From the NCBI GenBank assembly GCA_008501705.1, contig QQUG01000196.1, positions 1-51,136 on the forward strand: DNA of 51,136 bases. The letters run 5' to 3'. The stretch is from Flavobacterium sp. GTDB taxonomy: Bacteria > Bacteroidota > Bacteroidia > Flavobacteriales > Flavobacteriaceae. Shown here piece by piece: positions 9,065 to 16,830 of the stretch. Numbering within the stretch: position 1 is the first letter of the stretch; each line of letters starts with the position of its first letter. A program made the position numbers and the translations under genes. Under the pieces are notes generated by a model. It saw nothing but the letters and a program-made list of their open reading frames with translations, did no database searches and was not told where the DNA came from.

Positions 9065-10135
9065 TTAATTTACTACTCCAGTGATCCCAATTCCAAGGGT
9101 TTGATAGTAGAACTTATGTGCCGCCTTCTTTTCATCATTCCATTTATAATCCCATAAAGCTTTTCCTGGATCAAAATAGGTAGCAACCGGTATAGCCTCG
9201 GTGCCGAAAATATATTTATTGAAGAACTCCGTATAATCTAGACCAGTAGTAATTTTTATTCCATTGATGATATCGTTAGTGTCATACAATTTTTCTGAGC
9301 GTAAGAAATTAGCATACAACCATTTCATCAGATCATCCAAGCTCTTTCCATTATTTGTTCTTGACCGAATATCGATATCTAAAACCATGGCTGTTATCCA
9401 TCCTCCGTGATATACTAAAAAGAAGTTCTCAAACTTAGTTATATCATCAACTCCTGCATTTCGCATCGAAATATTTCCTAAGCCTTTGGAGCCTGTATAA
9501 TAACCTAAAGACAGTGCGGAAGTTGATAGCATTTCCTCTGGCGAAACAATACCCATCCTAACAGCAGTTTGAAATGTATAAAATTCAGAGAACCCTTCGT
9601 TAAACCAATGTTCTTCTCCATTTTTATAACGTATGGTTTCACCATTCCATAAATGAAATAGCTCGTGCATGAGTACCGATTTCCAAGAGCCATAGCCTAA
9701 AGTGCTATTTTCTGACCAATTGAACATAATAGATTTAGGATCTGCCTCTCCGCCAGAATCTTTTGTTTTACTAACCTTAATTGTGAAATCTGTATAAGTA
9801 GCATCTAATGTATCTCTTGGGTTACCGCCAAATAAACCTTTATAAATAGCAAATGACTTGGTAATAACATCGGTAAACTCAGCCTCATTTTCTAACGATT
9901 CTTCATCTAAAAACTCATAGTTAATTTGTAAATCGCCAGAAATTATGGTTTGGTTCATCTTATCTAAATCAGCTTTCTTTATAAGTGCCATATTACAATG
10001 AGGACATATTCCAGCTTCTGAAAATATCAAAGTATCACAATCTAAATCACATGGTGTGCAAACGTATTCCTCTATCCTGGTCTCACAGGAGGACATTATT
10101 GTAATGAAGACGATTAGAATGCTAAAATGTTTCAT
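9065..10135 (-). CDS. Lipoprotein with N-terminal metal-binding Cys cluster and M1/M61-like gluzincin domain
   Basis: A 356-residue lipoprotein (MKHFSILIVFITIMSSC, Cys17). Residues 25-48 hold CTPCDLDC...GICPHCNM, a variant of the small heavy-metal-binding domain usually written CPMHP...GKCPKCGM. A gluzincin-type active site follows: HELFH (157-161) with WFNEG 19 residues on (Glu180). That spacing is seen in M1 aminopeptidases and the M61 glycyl aminopeptidase family. Length is much less than full M1 enzymes, so an M61-like or orphan gluzincin is more likely. Its start overlaps the stop of the upstream GNAT gene by 14 bp, which suggests translational coupling. Joining a metal-binding module to a peptidase-like domain is unusual. 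Confidence 0.7.
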   Translation of the reverse strand: MKHFSILIVFITIMSSCETRIEEYVCTPCDLDCDTLIFSEAGICPHCNMALIKKADLDKMNQTIISGDLQINYEFLDEESLENEAEFTDVITKSFAIYKGLFGGNPRDTLDATYTDFTIKVSKTKDSGGEADPKSIMFNWSENSTLGYGSWKSVLMHELFHLWNGETIRYKNGEEHWFNEGFSEFYTFQTAVRMGIVSPEEMLSTSALSLGYYTGSKGLGNISMRNAGVDDITKFENFFLVYHGGWITAMVLDIDIRSRTNNGKSLDDLMKWLYANFLRSEKLYDTNDIINGIKITTGLDYTEFFNKYIFGTEAIPVATYFDPGKALWDYKWNDEKKAAHKFYYQTLGIGITGVVN

Positions 10136-10679
10136 TATCTATAGCGGTCTTGAATTCTTTAAAATCTCGTTTGCCTATTTCATATAAGTAGACCTCTTTA
10201 TTATCATTTGGTATATGCATAGTCCCTATTTGAGTCATTTCTAATTTTTCCAAAATCTTTTGAGAAGCGAAGTTCCCTTTAGATGTGATAGCCTTAATCG
10301 TATTGATCTTAAAATCTTCAAAAGCAGCACGTATTAATCTTTGAGCCGCCTCAAACGCATATCCATTACCTTCAAAGTCGGGTAAAATACCAAAGCCAAT
10401 ATCTATACCTTCAATTCCTTCTCTATTATAGAGTCCGCAAACACCAATTTTTAACTTATCGCTTTTTCTAATAATCGAGTAATTGGAATACCCAAATTCT
10501 CTTAATTGAGGCAGCATTCTATCCTTAATATAATTTGTCGCGTCTTCAATGGTTTGAATGTTGCGATTCCCAACAAACTGTTTAAACTTGGGTGAATTCA
10601 TCATCTGGTATATTAGATCTGAGTCACTGGTTACAGTTGGATTTATATACAATCTTTCAGTTTCAAAACGCAAATACAT
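10122..10679 (-). CDS. GNAT family N-acetyltransferase, RimJ/RimL-like
   Basis: A 185-residue acetyltransferase of the ribosomal-protein-acetylating type. It opens with RFETERLYINPT and has the acetyl-CoA site in IGFGILPDFEGNGYAFEAAQRLI, followed by NTIKAITSKGNFASQKILEKL. These are standard RimJ/RimL signatures, and length fits. The real acceptor is often not a ribosomal protein in this large group. The ATG lies 5 nt after the stop of a 53-codon gene, and its 3' end overlaps the next gene by 14 bp, so it sits inside a polycistronic unit. Confidence 0.85.
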   Translation of the reverse strand: MYLRFETERLYINPTVTSDSDLIYQMMNSPKFKQFVGNRNIQTIEDATNYIKDRMLPQLREFGYSNYSIIRKSDKLKIGVCGLYNREGIEGIDIGFGILPDFEGNGYAFEAAQRLIRAAFEDFKINTIKAITSKGNFASQKILEKLEMTQIGTMHIPNDNKEVYLYEIGKRDFKEFKTAIDNETF

Positions 10680-10684
10680 ACTTC

Positions 10685-10846
10685 TTAATTTCGTTTTTTA
10701 CCTCCAGTTTTAATAGTAGTCCCAAGCACAATACCGACTCCAGCTCCTAAGGCTACCCCCATTTCAATATTATGCATCAATACACCAATGCAAAGTCCAC
10801 TTCCCGCTCCAAAAACCAGCGCTAACGCCCTATATTTATTCTTCAT
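10685..10846 (-). CDS. 53-aa glycine-zipper-like membrane peptide
   Basis: A short gene easily missed by annotation. Reading the minus strand from the ATG at 10846 gives 53 residues: a basic start (MKNKYR), a first hydrophobic segment with spaced glycines (ALALVFGAGSGLCIGVLM), a short HNIEM turn, a second glycine-rich segment (GVALGAGVGIVLGTTI) and a basic end (KTGGKKRN). Two helices with G-x-G/G-x-x-x-G spacing and positive ends suggest a membrane hairpin that packs tightly or oligomerises. It lies 37 nt after the CHMI-like gene and 5 nt before the GNAT gene, so it is probably part of the same operon. Function unknown. Confidence 0.6.
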   Translation of the reverse strand: MKNKYRALALVFGAGSGLCIGVLMHNIEMGVALGAGVGIVLGTTIKTGGKKRN

Positions 10847-10883
10847 ATGATTAATTTTTTTAGATATACCGTAATTATGGCAA

Positions 10884-11234
10884 TTATTCTAAAACCATTT
10901 CCTTATTACAATATGTAGCTCTCTCAAAATCCCTGATGTTAATTGAGATGATTGGCACATTAGGAAACATGGAATTGAGTATCGTAGTGATCTGTTTAGA
11001 CAACTCAGCTTTCTGCGCTGTGGTTCTTCCTTCCATTATATTGGCAAAAACATGGATAAAGTTATCGCTTGTATTTCCAGTGGTATAAAATTGATAAGGA
11101 TTGATCCTTACTTTTATCTCTTCCGGAATAAACAGCTCCGTCGCATTGGTAGCGTCATACACTTTCCGAATGATTTCTTGTGGAGATCTTAATTTTATGA
11201 TCTCTTCTGAACAGTCTATTACAAAATGTGGCAT
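10884..11234 (-). CDS. 5-carboxymethyl-2-hydroxymuconate isomerase family (tautomerase superfamily)
   Basis: A 116-residue protein starting MPHFVIDCSEEI. The N-terminal Pro after Met is the catalytic base of the tautomerase superfamily, and MPHFxxE/DC is the typical CHMI start. Further family-like parts are VRINPYQFYTTGN, FIHVFANIMEGRT and SINIRDFE. Authentic CHMI acts in homoprotocatechuate degradation. No other gene of that pathway is in the window, so this is more likely a CHMI-like tautomerase of unknown substrate. It is the first gene of the run that continues to 6939. The 262 nt upstream (11235-11496) show no gene. Confidence 0.8.
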   Translation of the reverse strand: MPHFVIDCSEEIIKLRSPQEIIRKVYDATNATELFIPEEIKVRINPYQFYTTGNTSDNFIHVFANIMEGRTTAQKAELSKQITTILNSMFPNVPIISINIRDFERATYCNKEMVLE

Positions 11235-11496
11235 AATTACTTATTTAAAACCTGATTATCAATATTTTACATCAAAGATGACTTTTACACAGAAGAATTC
11301 CATGTTTGATAAGGAGTTTCTTTTGTTTAAAAAGGAGTTTAACACTAATTGTAAGTTATTGTGCTTTACCGGAATGTGAATTCGGCAGTAAAGACATACT
11401 TTTCCCTTTAATGGAGGAAAAGAACACAATTGAGATACAAAAGAATTGAATGTAAATTCAGTGACTAACCCAATACAGGTTATGTTTTTTACATGA

Positions 11497-12372
11497 TCAG
11501 TCGTCTTTTTGGACCTTCCTATTGGAGTTAAAAAACTGCCATAGTGTTTCGTTCATAGAAATATCGTGTGTGGTTTTACCCAATGGGTAGCCAATATTGA
11601 AATCATATGCTCCCGGCCAGGTATGCCCTCCATTCTTTATCTCAACCAATACAACATTTGCAGTGCCATTATAAGTGTTAAAAGTTACTTCGGTTCCATC
11701 TTCCATGGTATTGATGTTTTTTACACTTACATCAAGACTATTTTTATTGTGTTTAGCCCAGTACTCCACTGTTTTTTGGGCCGATAAATATGCTGATTCC
11801 TTTCCGTTGGATTTTACGATAACATCGGCATCTCCTTGTGCTAGTAATACGGCAACCTTCTCATTAGAATCGTGTCTTTGCTGCACTTGATTTGGCATTG
11901 GAGCACCAATTGCACCAATGGCTGTAAAGGTTTCTGGCATTTCAACCGCAAGTCTGTAAGTAAAAAATCCACCACGCGAAAATCCTGTAGCAAAAATAGC
12001 ATCATCATCAATCCTGTACTCTTTCTTCAAATGCTTTAAGATAGCTTTTACAAAACCAACATCATCCGTACCTTCGTCATAATCCATATCAAAGCCTACG
12101 TTCCAATCGCTCTCTATTCCTTGAGGATACACAACAATAAACCCATAGGTTTCGGCACTTTCGTTCATTTCAGTATAAAACATTTGCTCTAAAGCACTCA
12201 TCCCTCCGCCGTGAAAATTAAACACGAGTGGTACTGTTTTAGTAGAATCTATAGATTTTGGAACGTACGTTATAAAAGTACGTTTCTGGTCGTTTACTTC
12301 AATTTGTCTTTGTTGTGAAAAACATGCCACATTTACAACTAAAAATAGCATGATTGCAGAAATTGTTTTCAT
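11497..12372 (-). CDS. Secreted esterase of the PHB depolymerase / feruloyl esterase (LpqC) type
   Basis: A 291-residue alpha/beta hydrolase. I take the ATG at 12372 because it gives a clear signal peptide (MKTISAIMLFLVVNVACFSQ) and avoids overlap with the upstream gene; longer starts are possible. Motifs are the oxyanion segment FNFHGGGMS (52-60), the nucleophile in ATGFSRGGFFTYR (Ser132), the region before the acid (VLLAQGDADVIV), and the C-terminal GGHTWPG with the catalytic His. This order is typical of the polyhydroxybutyrate depolymerase / esterase family COG3509. It probably acts on a carboxylic ester outside the cytoplasm. It is the last gene of the run starting at 15518, 4 nt after the serine hydrolase. 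Confidence 0.85.
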   Translation of the reverse strand: MKTISAIMLFLVVNVACFSQQRQIEVNDQKRTFITYVPKSIDSTKTVPLVFNFHGGGMSALEQMFYTEMNESAETYGFIVVYPQGIESDWNVGFDMDYDEGTDDVGFVKAILKHLKKEYRIDDDAIFATGFSRGGFFTYRLAVEMPETFTAIGAIGAPMPNQVQQRHDSNEKVAVLLAQGDADVIVKSNGKESAYLSAQKTVEYWAKHNKNSLDVSVKNINTMEDGTEVTFNTYNGTANVVLVEIKNGGHTWPGAYDFNIGYPLGKTTHDISMNETLWQFFNSNRKVQKDD

Positions 12373-12376
12373 TTTT

Positions 12377-13738
12377 TTATTGTTTAGTAAATATGTATGT
12401 ATCAGCCACACCGCTTTGTTCAAGACCTAGTTGGTTTTTCTCAGGGTCAAAAATAAAATTTGCTCCAATCTCTTCATTAGTGAATTTATGATTTCCTTTA
12501 TATACCAATGGTTCTTTTGGGAGTTCGTTTAATTGTGTGTATAAGATGTTATTTTCTTGAGTTATGGTGAATTTTCCGGATCCTTTATCGGCAGCATAAA
12601 TCCCAACATACTTTTCAAGTTCACTCGCTGCAATTTCAACATGGTCAAAATTTGGAAGCTCGATAGGCTCATTAAAGTAACACTTCAATACATCTGTTAG
12701 CAAACTATTTATATTATAATCAATGGCATTAGAAGAAATCGTTACTGCTAGTTTTTCTTGAGGAATATAAACGGAGATCGAGTGGAATGCATCAATATGT
12801 CCACCGTGTCCAAATCCATTTTTGTTCTTATGATTAAATGGCATAATCCCCATGCCGTGGTTGTCTTTAATTGTGGTCATTACATCGAGCATTTCTTTCG
12901 AAACTATCTTCTCATTAAAAAGCGCCACGATAAACTTGTTGAGGTCACTAGGATTCGAAACAATAGAACCACTTCCTAAAGCGATGGAAAGGTTTGTTTC
13001 TGGGAATTCAGTCCATTTGTCCGAGAAACTATATGAATAAGATTCATTGTTACTTATATTAATTTTTCCTCCCGAATATGTGTTTGTCAACCCTAAGGGT
13101 TTAATGATTTTTTCTTGTATAATATCTTCATAAGGTAAATTATATATCGTTTCTAAAATTTGGGATAATAAGAAGTAATTAGAGTTACTATACTCATTAC
13201 TAGTGTCAGGCTCAAAGTTACTTTTGTAGTTGGCAATAATTTTTAACATCTCTTCCCGAGATCTATATTGGGTACGATAGTCAAAAAACGTTTCATCCTT
13301 CGTAAAACTAGGGATACCACTTCTATGGTTCAATAAATTGCTAATTGTTATTTTATTTGCATTTTCAATTGCCGGAAAATAGGTGTATATCGTTTGATTG
13401 ATGCTTAATTTCTTTTCTTCAATGGCTTTAAAAACCAATGTTGCTGTGAACATTTTGGTGATTGAGGCAATTCTGTATTTGGTTGCAATTGTGGATGTCT
13501 TTTTATTTTCCACATCATCATAACCCATTGCTTTGGTGTAGATAACAGTTCCCTCATGAGACATTGATATATTACCCATAAACTTGTTGTTCTGATGGAG
13601 TACATCAAACAAATCATCTAGTTTATTTGTAAAGGATTTTTCATTCAATGCCTTTTCTGAATGTTTTGATTCGCTTTTATTTCCACATGAGAATAATAGT
13701 GGGATAAATACTACCAATAGTATGATTTGATTTTTCAT
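12377..13738 (-). CDS. Beta-lactamase-like serine hydrolase, lipoprotein (class C / esterase type)
   Basis: A 453-residue lipoprotein (MKNQIILLVVFIPLLFSC, Cys18). The penicillin-binding-protein/class C beta-lactamase motifs are all visible: S-x-x-K as S92-I-T-K95, Y-x-N as Y183-S-N185, and HGGH in place of KTG in the third box. A C-terminal domain of about 100 residues (ELEKYVGIYAADKGSGKFTI...) matches the DUF3471-like lipocalin-type tail common in these hydrolases. Known members are D-aminopeptidases, esterases or peptidoglycan-active enzymes rather than resistance beta-lactamases. It probably acts in the periplasm. It lies 5 nt after the NmrA-like gene and 4 nt before the esterase. Confidence 0.85.
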   Translation of the reverse strand: MKNQIILLVVFIPLLFSCGNKSESKHSEKALNEKSFTNKLDDLFDVLHQNNKFMGNISMSHEGTVIYTKAMGYDDVENKKTSTIATKYRIASITKMFTATLVFKAIEEKKLSINQTIYTYFPAIENANKITISNLLNHRSGIPSFTKDETFFDYRTQYRSREEMLKIIANYKSNFEPDTSNEYSNSNYFLLSQILETIYNLPYEDIIQEKIIKPLGLTNTYSGGKINISNNESYSYSFSDKWTEFPETNLSIALGSGSIVSNPSDLNKFIVALFNEKIVSKEMLDVMTTIKDNHGMGIMPFNHKNKNGFGHGGHIDAFHSISVYIPQEKLAVTISSNAIDYNINSLLTDVLKCYFNEPIELPNFDHVEIAASELEKYVGIYAADKGSGKFTITQENNILYTQLNELPKEPLVYKGNHKFTNEEIGANFIFDPEKNQLGLEQSGVADTYIFTKQ

Positions 13739-13743
13739 TTTTA

Positions 13744-14589
13744 TTATTTAAGAATAATTTCTTTTTCATTCCAAACGCCGGAATCTGCGGTTTCCTTAAC
13801 ATATTCTGAAAATGATTTGGGCTTACGTTTTAGAACTTTTTCAATGTCATATGTGATTTCTGAAACATTAGGGTTCCCTAATACTTCTGTAAAGAGATAT
13901 TCGATTAGCCAGGTAAAATCATCTGGAATACCATTCATTTTTAAAACTTCGATATACTCTTCGATCGAAATCGGAACAAAGTCAATTTCCCTATTAGTTG
14001 CTGCCGCTATTTCCGAAATTGCTTCTCCAAAAGTTAAAGTCTTAGTTCCTGTTAACTGGTAAATTTTACCGTTGTGCTCGTCATGTAATAAGGCTTCAAC
14101 AGCTACATCAGCTATATCATCTGTATCGACATATGGAACCTTTGCCTCTGCTTGGGGTAGTGCAACAACACCATACGTGATAGGCTCTAAGAAAAAGCTT
14201 TCACTAAAGTTCTGACTAAACCAACTTGCTCTTACAATAGTGTAATCTAATCCAGAATGAATAACCACTTGTTCACAGAGCTGTGCTTCCTTTTCTCCTT
14301 TTCCGGATAGTAATACCACTTTTTTAACCTTTTTTTGCTTCGCTACTTGAATTAGTTTTTCAATAGCTTTCATAGCACCAGGTACTGCCAAATCAGGCTG
14401 ATACGTAATATAAACTTTATCTATCCCGTCTAGTGCGCTCTCATATGTATCTGGTTCATCCCAATTGAAAGCAGGGCTTGATGACCTGGAGCCAATACGT
14501 ACCTCCTGATTTAAAAGTTTAAGACTCTTTACAACTTTGCGACCTGTTTTTCCGGTGCCTCCAATGATTAAAAAATTTTCTTTTTTCAT
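13744..14589 (-). CDS. NmrA-like NAD(P)-binding protein (atypical SDR)
   Basis: A 281-residue Rossmann protein: FLIIGGTGKTGRKVVKSL (G-x-x-G-x-x-G) at 6-23. Then come RIGSRSSSPAFNWDEPDTYESAL, VVLLSGKGEKEA and YTIVRASWFSQNFSES, typical of the NmrA / NAD(P)H-binding SDR group. The catalytic Tyr-x-x-x-Lys of classical SDRs is not seen, so it may be a redox sensor or a quinone-type reductase. It lies 10 nt after the DUF1772 gene and 5 nt before the serine hydrolase. NmrA-like plus DUF1772-type proteins next to an AraC regulator is a recurring small-molecule-response arrangement in Bacteroidota, to my memory. Confidence 0.8.
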   Translation of the reverse strand: MKKENFLIIGGTGKTGRKVVKSLKLLNQEVRIGSRSSSPAFNWDEPDTYESALDGIDKVYITYQPDLAVPGAMKAIEKLIQVAKQKKVKKVVLLSGKGEKEAQLCEQVVIHSGLDYTIVRASWFSQNFSESFFLEPITYGVVALPQAEAKVPYVDTDDIADVAVEALLHDEHNGKIYQLTGTKTLTFGEAISEIAAATNREIDFVPISIEEYIEVLKMNGIPDDFTWLIEYLFTEVLGNPNVSEITYDIEKVLKRKPKSFSEYVKETADSGVWNEKEIILK

Positions 14590-14599
14590 GATTGTAGTT

Positions 14600-15112
14600 T
14601 TATAAATTATTAATTGATTTTGATATTTGTAAATATGTTATTAGCAATAGAATAAATGAGGTTGTTGCGGTTATGGTCCTTATAAAATGAAGTCTGTTCC
14701 AGGGACCCTCAAATCTATCCCGCAACGATTTTAACTCAAGTGCATTGATGCGAGTTAGATCTGTTTTATCCAATATTTCATTTAAGGGTACATTTCCTAA
14801 GATCGTTACAACTACCACCCCAAGGATGTACAAGACTCCGGCAACCACAAGCATCCAAAATATTTGATTTGATTGATTGCGATGTAAATAGATATTCAAT
14901 AGATTTAAGAAGAATGGTCCGAAAAAGACAATGAAAAACAAGGGGTTTAGAATTGTTCTGTTCATTTGCTGAAACGATTGTAAAAATCCTAAGTCGTTCA
15001 AGCGGCCTATACCCGGTGTTATGGAATTGGTCCAGGTAAAACATAAACCAGCAGACAGCCCTGTAAGTACTACTAAAACAATACTTGTAATATTCTCGAG
15101 TGAAAAATCCAT
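14600..15112 (-). CDS. DUF1772 (anthrone-oxygenase-like) membrane protein
   Basis: A 170-residue membrane protein with four predicted helices. The segment GLSAGLCFTWTNSITPGIGRL, then FLQSFQQMNRTILNPLFFIVFFGP, is the DUF1772 signature. Later comes N-V-P-L-N-E (LGNVPLNEIL). The fungal members are called anthrone oxygenases; bacterial ones have no firm function. Gene spacing is 4 nt to the upstream DUF5367-like gene and 10 nt to the NmrA-like gene. Confidence 0.8.
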   Translation of the reverse strand: MDFSLENITSIVLVVLTGLSAGLCFTWTNSITPGIGRLNDLGFLQSFQQMNRTILNPLFFIVFFGPFFLNLLNIYLHRNQSNQIFWMLVVAGVLYILGVVVVTILGNVPLNEILDKTDLTRINALELKSLRDRFEGPWNRLHFIRTITATTSFILLLITYLQISKSINNL

Positions 15113-15116
15113 AATA

Positions 15117-15518
15117 TTATTGTTTTATTGAATTCTTCTTAGTGTGAATATTGGCGTAATAGTATAGTACGGAGATCGATAGAAATTCAAGAGCGATGAT
15201 CCAGAAACCTAAGGAGGTAAAAAAGGTGTAATGATTTCCCCCCTTTGGAATCACAAAAAAAGGCACAGTAATTAATGCATCCAAGGCAACTGCGGTTAAC
15301 AGTAGCACCTGCCCTACCCAATACCCATGCGTTTTTCTCTCTTTTTTATAATAGAAAGCAGTACCTATCCATACTAATGGTATAACTACTACGAATAGAA
15401 CTACATTGGCTTGCGAATCCGCATCATTAAGAAATGGAACATAGTAAGACAGCGAATAAAATAGTATCGCTATTATCCAAATTGCAATCCCTGTTAAAAT
15501 GGCTCGTCTAGTTTTCAT
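15117..15518 (-). CDS. Small four-helix membrane protein (DUF5367-like)
   Basis: A 133-residue protein with four predicted membrane helices (about 8-29, 41-56, 70-90, 103-121) and the piece VWIGTAFYYKKERKTHGYWVGQVLL. I recall this pattern from proteins labelled DUF5367, not verified. It is the first gene of the run 15518 to 11497, with a TAnnTTTG promoter 26 nt upstream. A membrane role alongside the DUF1772 protein is likely but undefined. Confidence 0.6.
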   Translation of the reverse strand: MKTRRAILTGIAIWIIAILFYSLSYYVPFLNDADSQANVVLFVVVIPLVWIGTAFYYKKERKTHGYWVGQVLLLTAVALDALITVPFFVIPKGGNHYTFFTSLGFWIIALEFLSISVLYYYANIHTKKNSIKQ

Positions 15519-15543
15519 GATATTTTTATTAAAAATTACATGA

Positions 15544-15571
15544 CAAAACTATGAGATAGATAAGCCGTCAA
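15544..15571 (-). promoter_or_regulatory. Bacteroidota-type promoter for the 15518-11497 operon
   Basis: Read on the minus strand: TTG, 17 nt, then TAGTTTTG, which fits the -7 consensus TAnnTTTG. The start point would fall near 15539, about 20 nt before the ATG. This separates the operon from the AraC gene. Confidence 0.55.
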
Positions 15572-15609
15572 TTTGTCCTTAACGGATAAAGATTTGTTCT
15601 AGAAGGAGT

Positions 15610-16473
15610 TTACTTCACCTGGCTAGGTCTATAGCCAAATTTTTTTTCAAAAGCATTAGAGAAGGAACTCAAGCTATCATAACCTACATGCCAAGCCGCT
15701 TCTTGAACAGTTGCTTCATTATTACGAATTAGGTTATGTGCGGTAGTTAGGCGTTCGTTTTGCAGGTACTTAAAAACTGGAACTCCAAACAGTTCTTTGA
15801 AGTTTTTTTTAAGATTACAACTATTTAGTCCAATTTGTTTCGAAAGTTCGGTAAGAGAAGGTGGATTATCTAAATTTTGAATTAAAATGTTCTTTGCCTG
15901 ATATAGTTTATCGCGCTCTTCGGTATTGATTTTTTCGGTTTGTAAATTTGCGAGTTCTCCGAAAAAATGAGATATCAGAGCGGTCATTTGACTTCTAAAA
16001 AACATCATCTTGGTCTTACCATGATATTTCATATTAAAAACCGCATTGACAATGTTTTGCATTTCAGGAGTCATAAAGAAGTGTGGTCCTTCAACGTAAT
16101 GATCTGATGGATTAACAAGTTCAGCTAGTAAATTTGCAAAAATCTCTCCCTCCTGATTTGGTAAATTGTCCAACCCATTTAATGAGGTCGCGATAACAAT
16201 ACATTCTAGGGGCTTTTCAGGAGAGACAGTATGAACAAACTCAACCTCCGAATCAGCATAAAATGAAAGTGCTAATCCCTTGGTATAATGAAATTCCTTT
16301 TCCTGATCTCCATACTTAACCGTTAGATCAACATTTCCAGAACCATAAAAGGCAACAGCAATTACTGAATCATCAAAACGACATGAATCAACAATAACCT
16401 CTTCAGTTGATGCTTCTTCAACCAGTATAGTAAAGTCATTTATATCGATAAAATCACGAGTCATAAGCACCAT
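15610..16473 (-). CDS. AraC family transcriptional regulator
   Basis: A 287-residue regulator. The N-terminal 180 residues look like a cupin-type sensor (VDLTVKYGDQEKEFHYTKGLALSF). The C-terminal AraC/XylS domain has two helix-turn-helix motifs: PSLTELSKQIGLNSCNLKK and VQEAAWHVGYDSLSSFSNAF, then EKKFGYRPSQVK. The second ATG (16464, MTRDFI) is an equally good start. It lies 91 nt upstream of the DUF5367-like gene on the same strand and is the obvious candidate regulator of the operon that follows. The inducer is unknown. Confidence 0.88.
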   Translation of the reverse strand: MVLMTRDFIDINDFTILVEEASTEEVIVDSCRFDDSVIAVAFYGSGNVDLTVKYGDQEKEFHYTKGLALSFYADSEVEFVHTVSPEKPLECIVIATSLNGLDNLPNQEGEIFANLLAELVNPSDHYVEGPHFFMTPEMQNIVNAVFNMKYHGKTKMMFFRSQMTALISHFFGELANLQTEKINTEERDKLYQAKNILIQNLDNPPSLTELSKQIGLNSCNLKKNFKELFGVPVFKYLQNERLTTAHNLIRNNEATVQEAAWHVGYDSLSSFSNAFEKKFGYRPSQVK

Positions 16474-16830
16474 AAAAATAACAAAAACACATTAGACTAC
16501 TATTTAAAAGTGGATATTATAACACCTATAATAACGAGATTTTGAAAAATTTACTGAATTCACAATATTCGAACTTTATTAGTACTGAATATTTACTTTA
16601 AACTAAGTTTTTTAAAGTATCCTTAATTTGTCAGTTAGTGCAATGTAGTTTTTTGTATTTCTGAAGTTTGTGAATTCGGTTATACGCTGTTTACCAGGTT
16701 AGGACGCATTTTTTTGATCAGTTGAATTTATCAACAATATCATTTGATAAAAAGAATAAAAAGATTATTCAATCCCAAAATAAATTGAGTGTATATCCTG
16801 ATATTTACTGAATAGAAAAATGCACAGATC
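16474..16830. other. 357-nt AT-rich intergenic region before alanine dehydrogenase
   Basis: No gene is seen. Near the ald end there are overlapping inverted pairs: TTGA-ATTTA-TCAA at 16722-16734, and TATCAA (16729-16734) with TTGATA (16744-16749). This could be a binding site for a repressor or Lrp/AsnC-type regulator. No strong -33/-7 promoter was found before ald. Confidence 0.35.

Noticed and set aside
12377-13738. Antibiotic resistance beta-lactamase
   Set aside because: Has SxxK and YxN but HGG instead of KTG and a DUF3471-like tail; fits the esterase/peptidase branch rather than a resistance enzyme.
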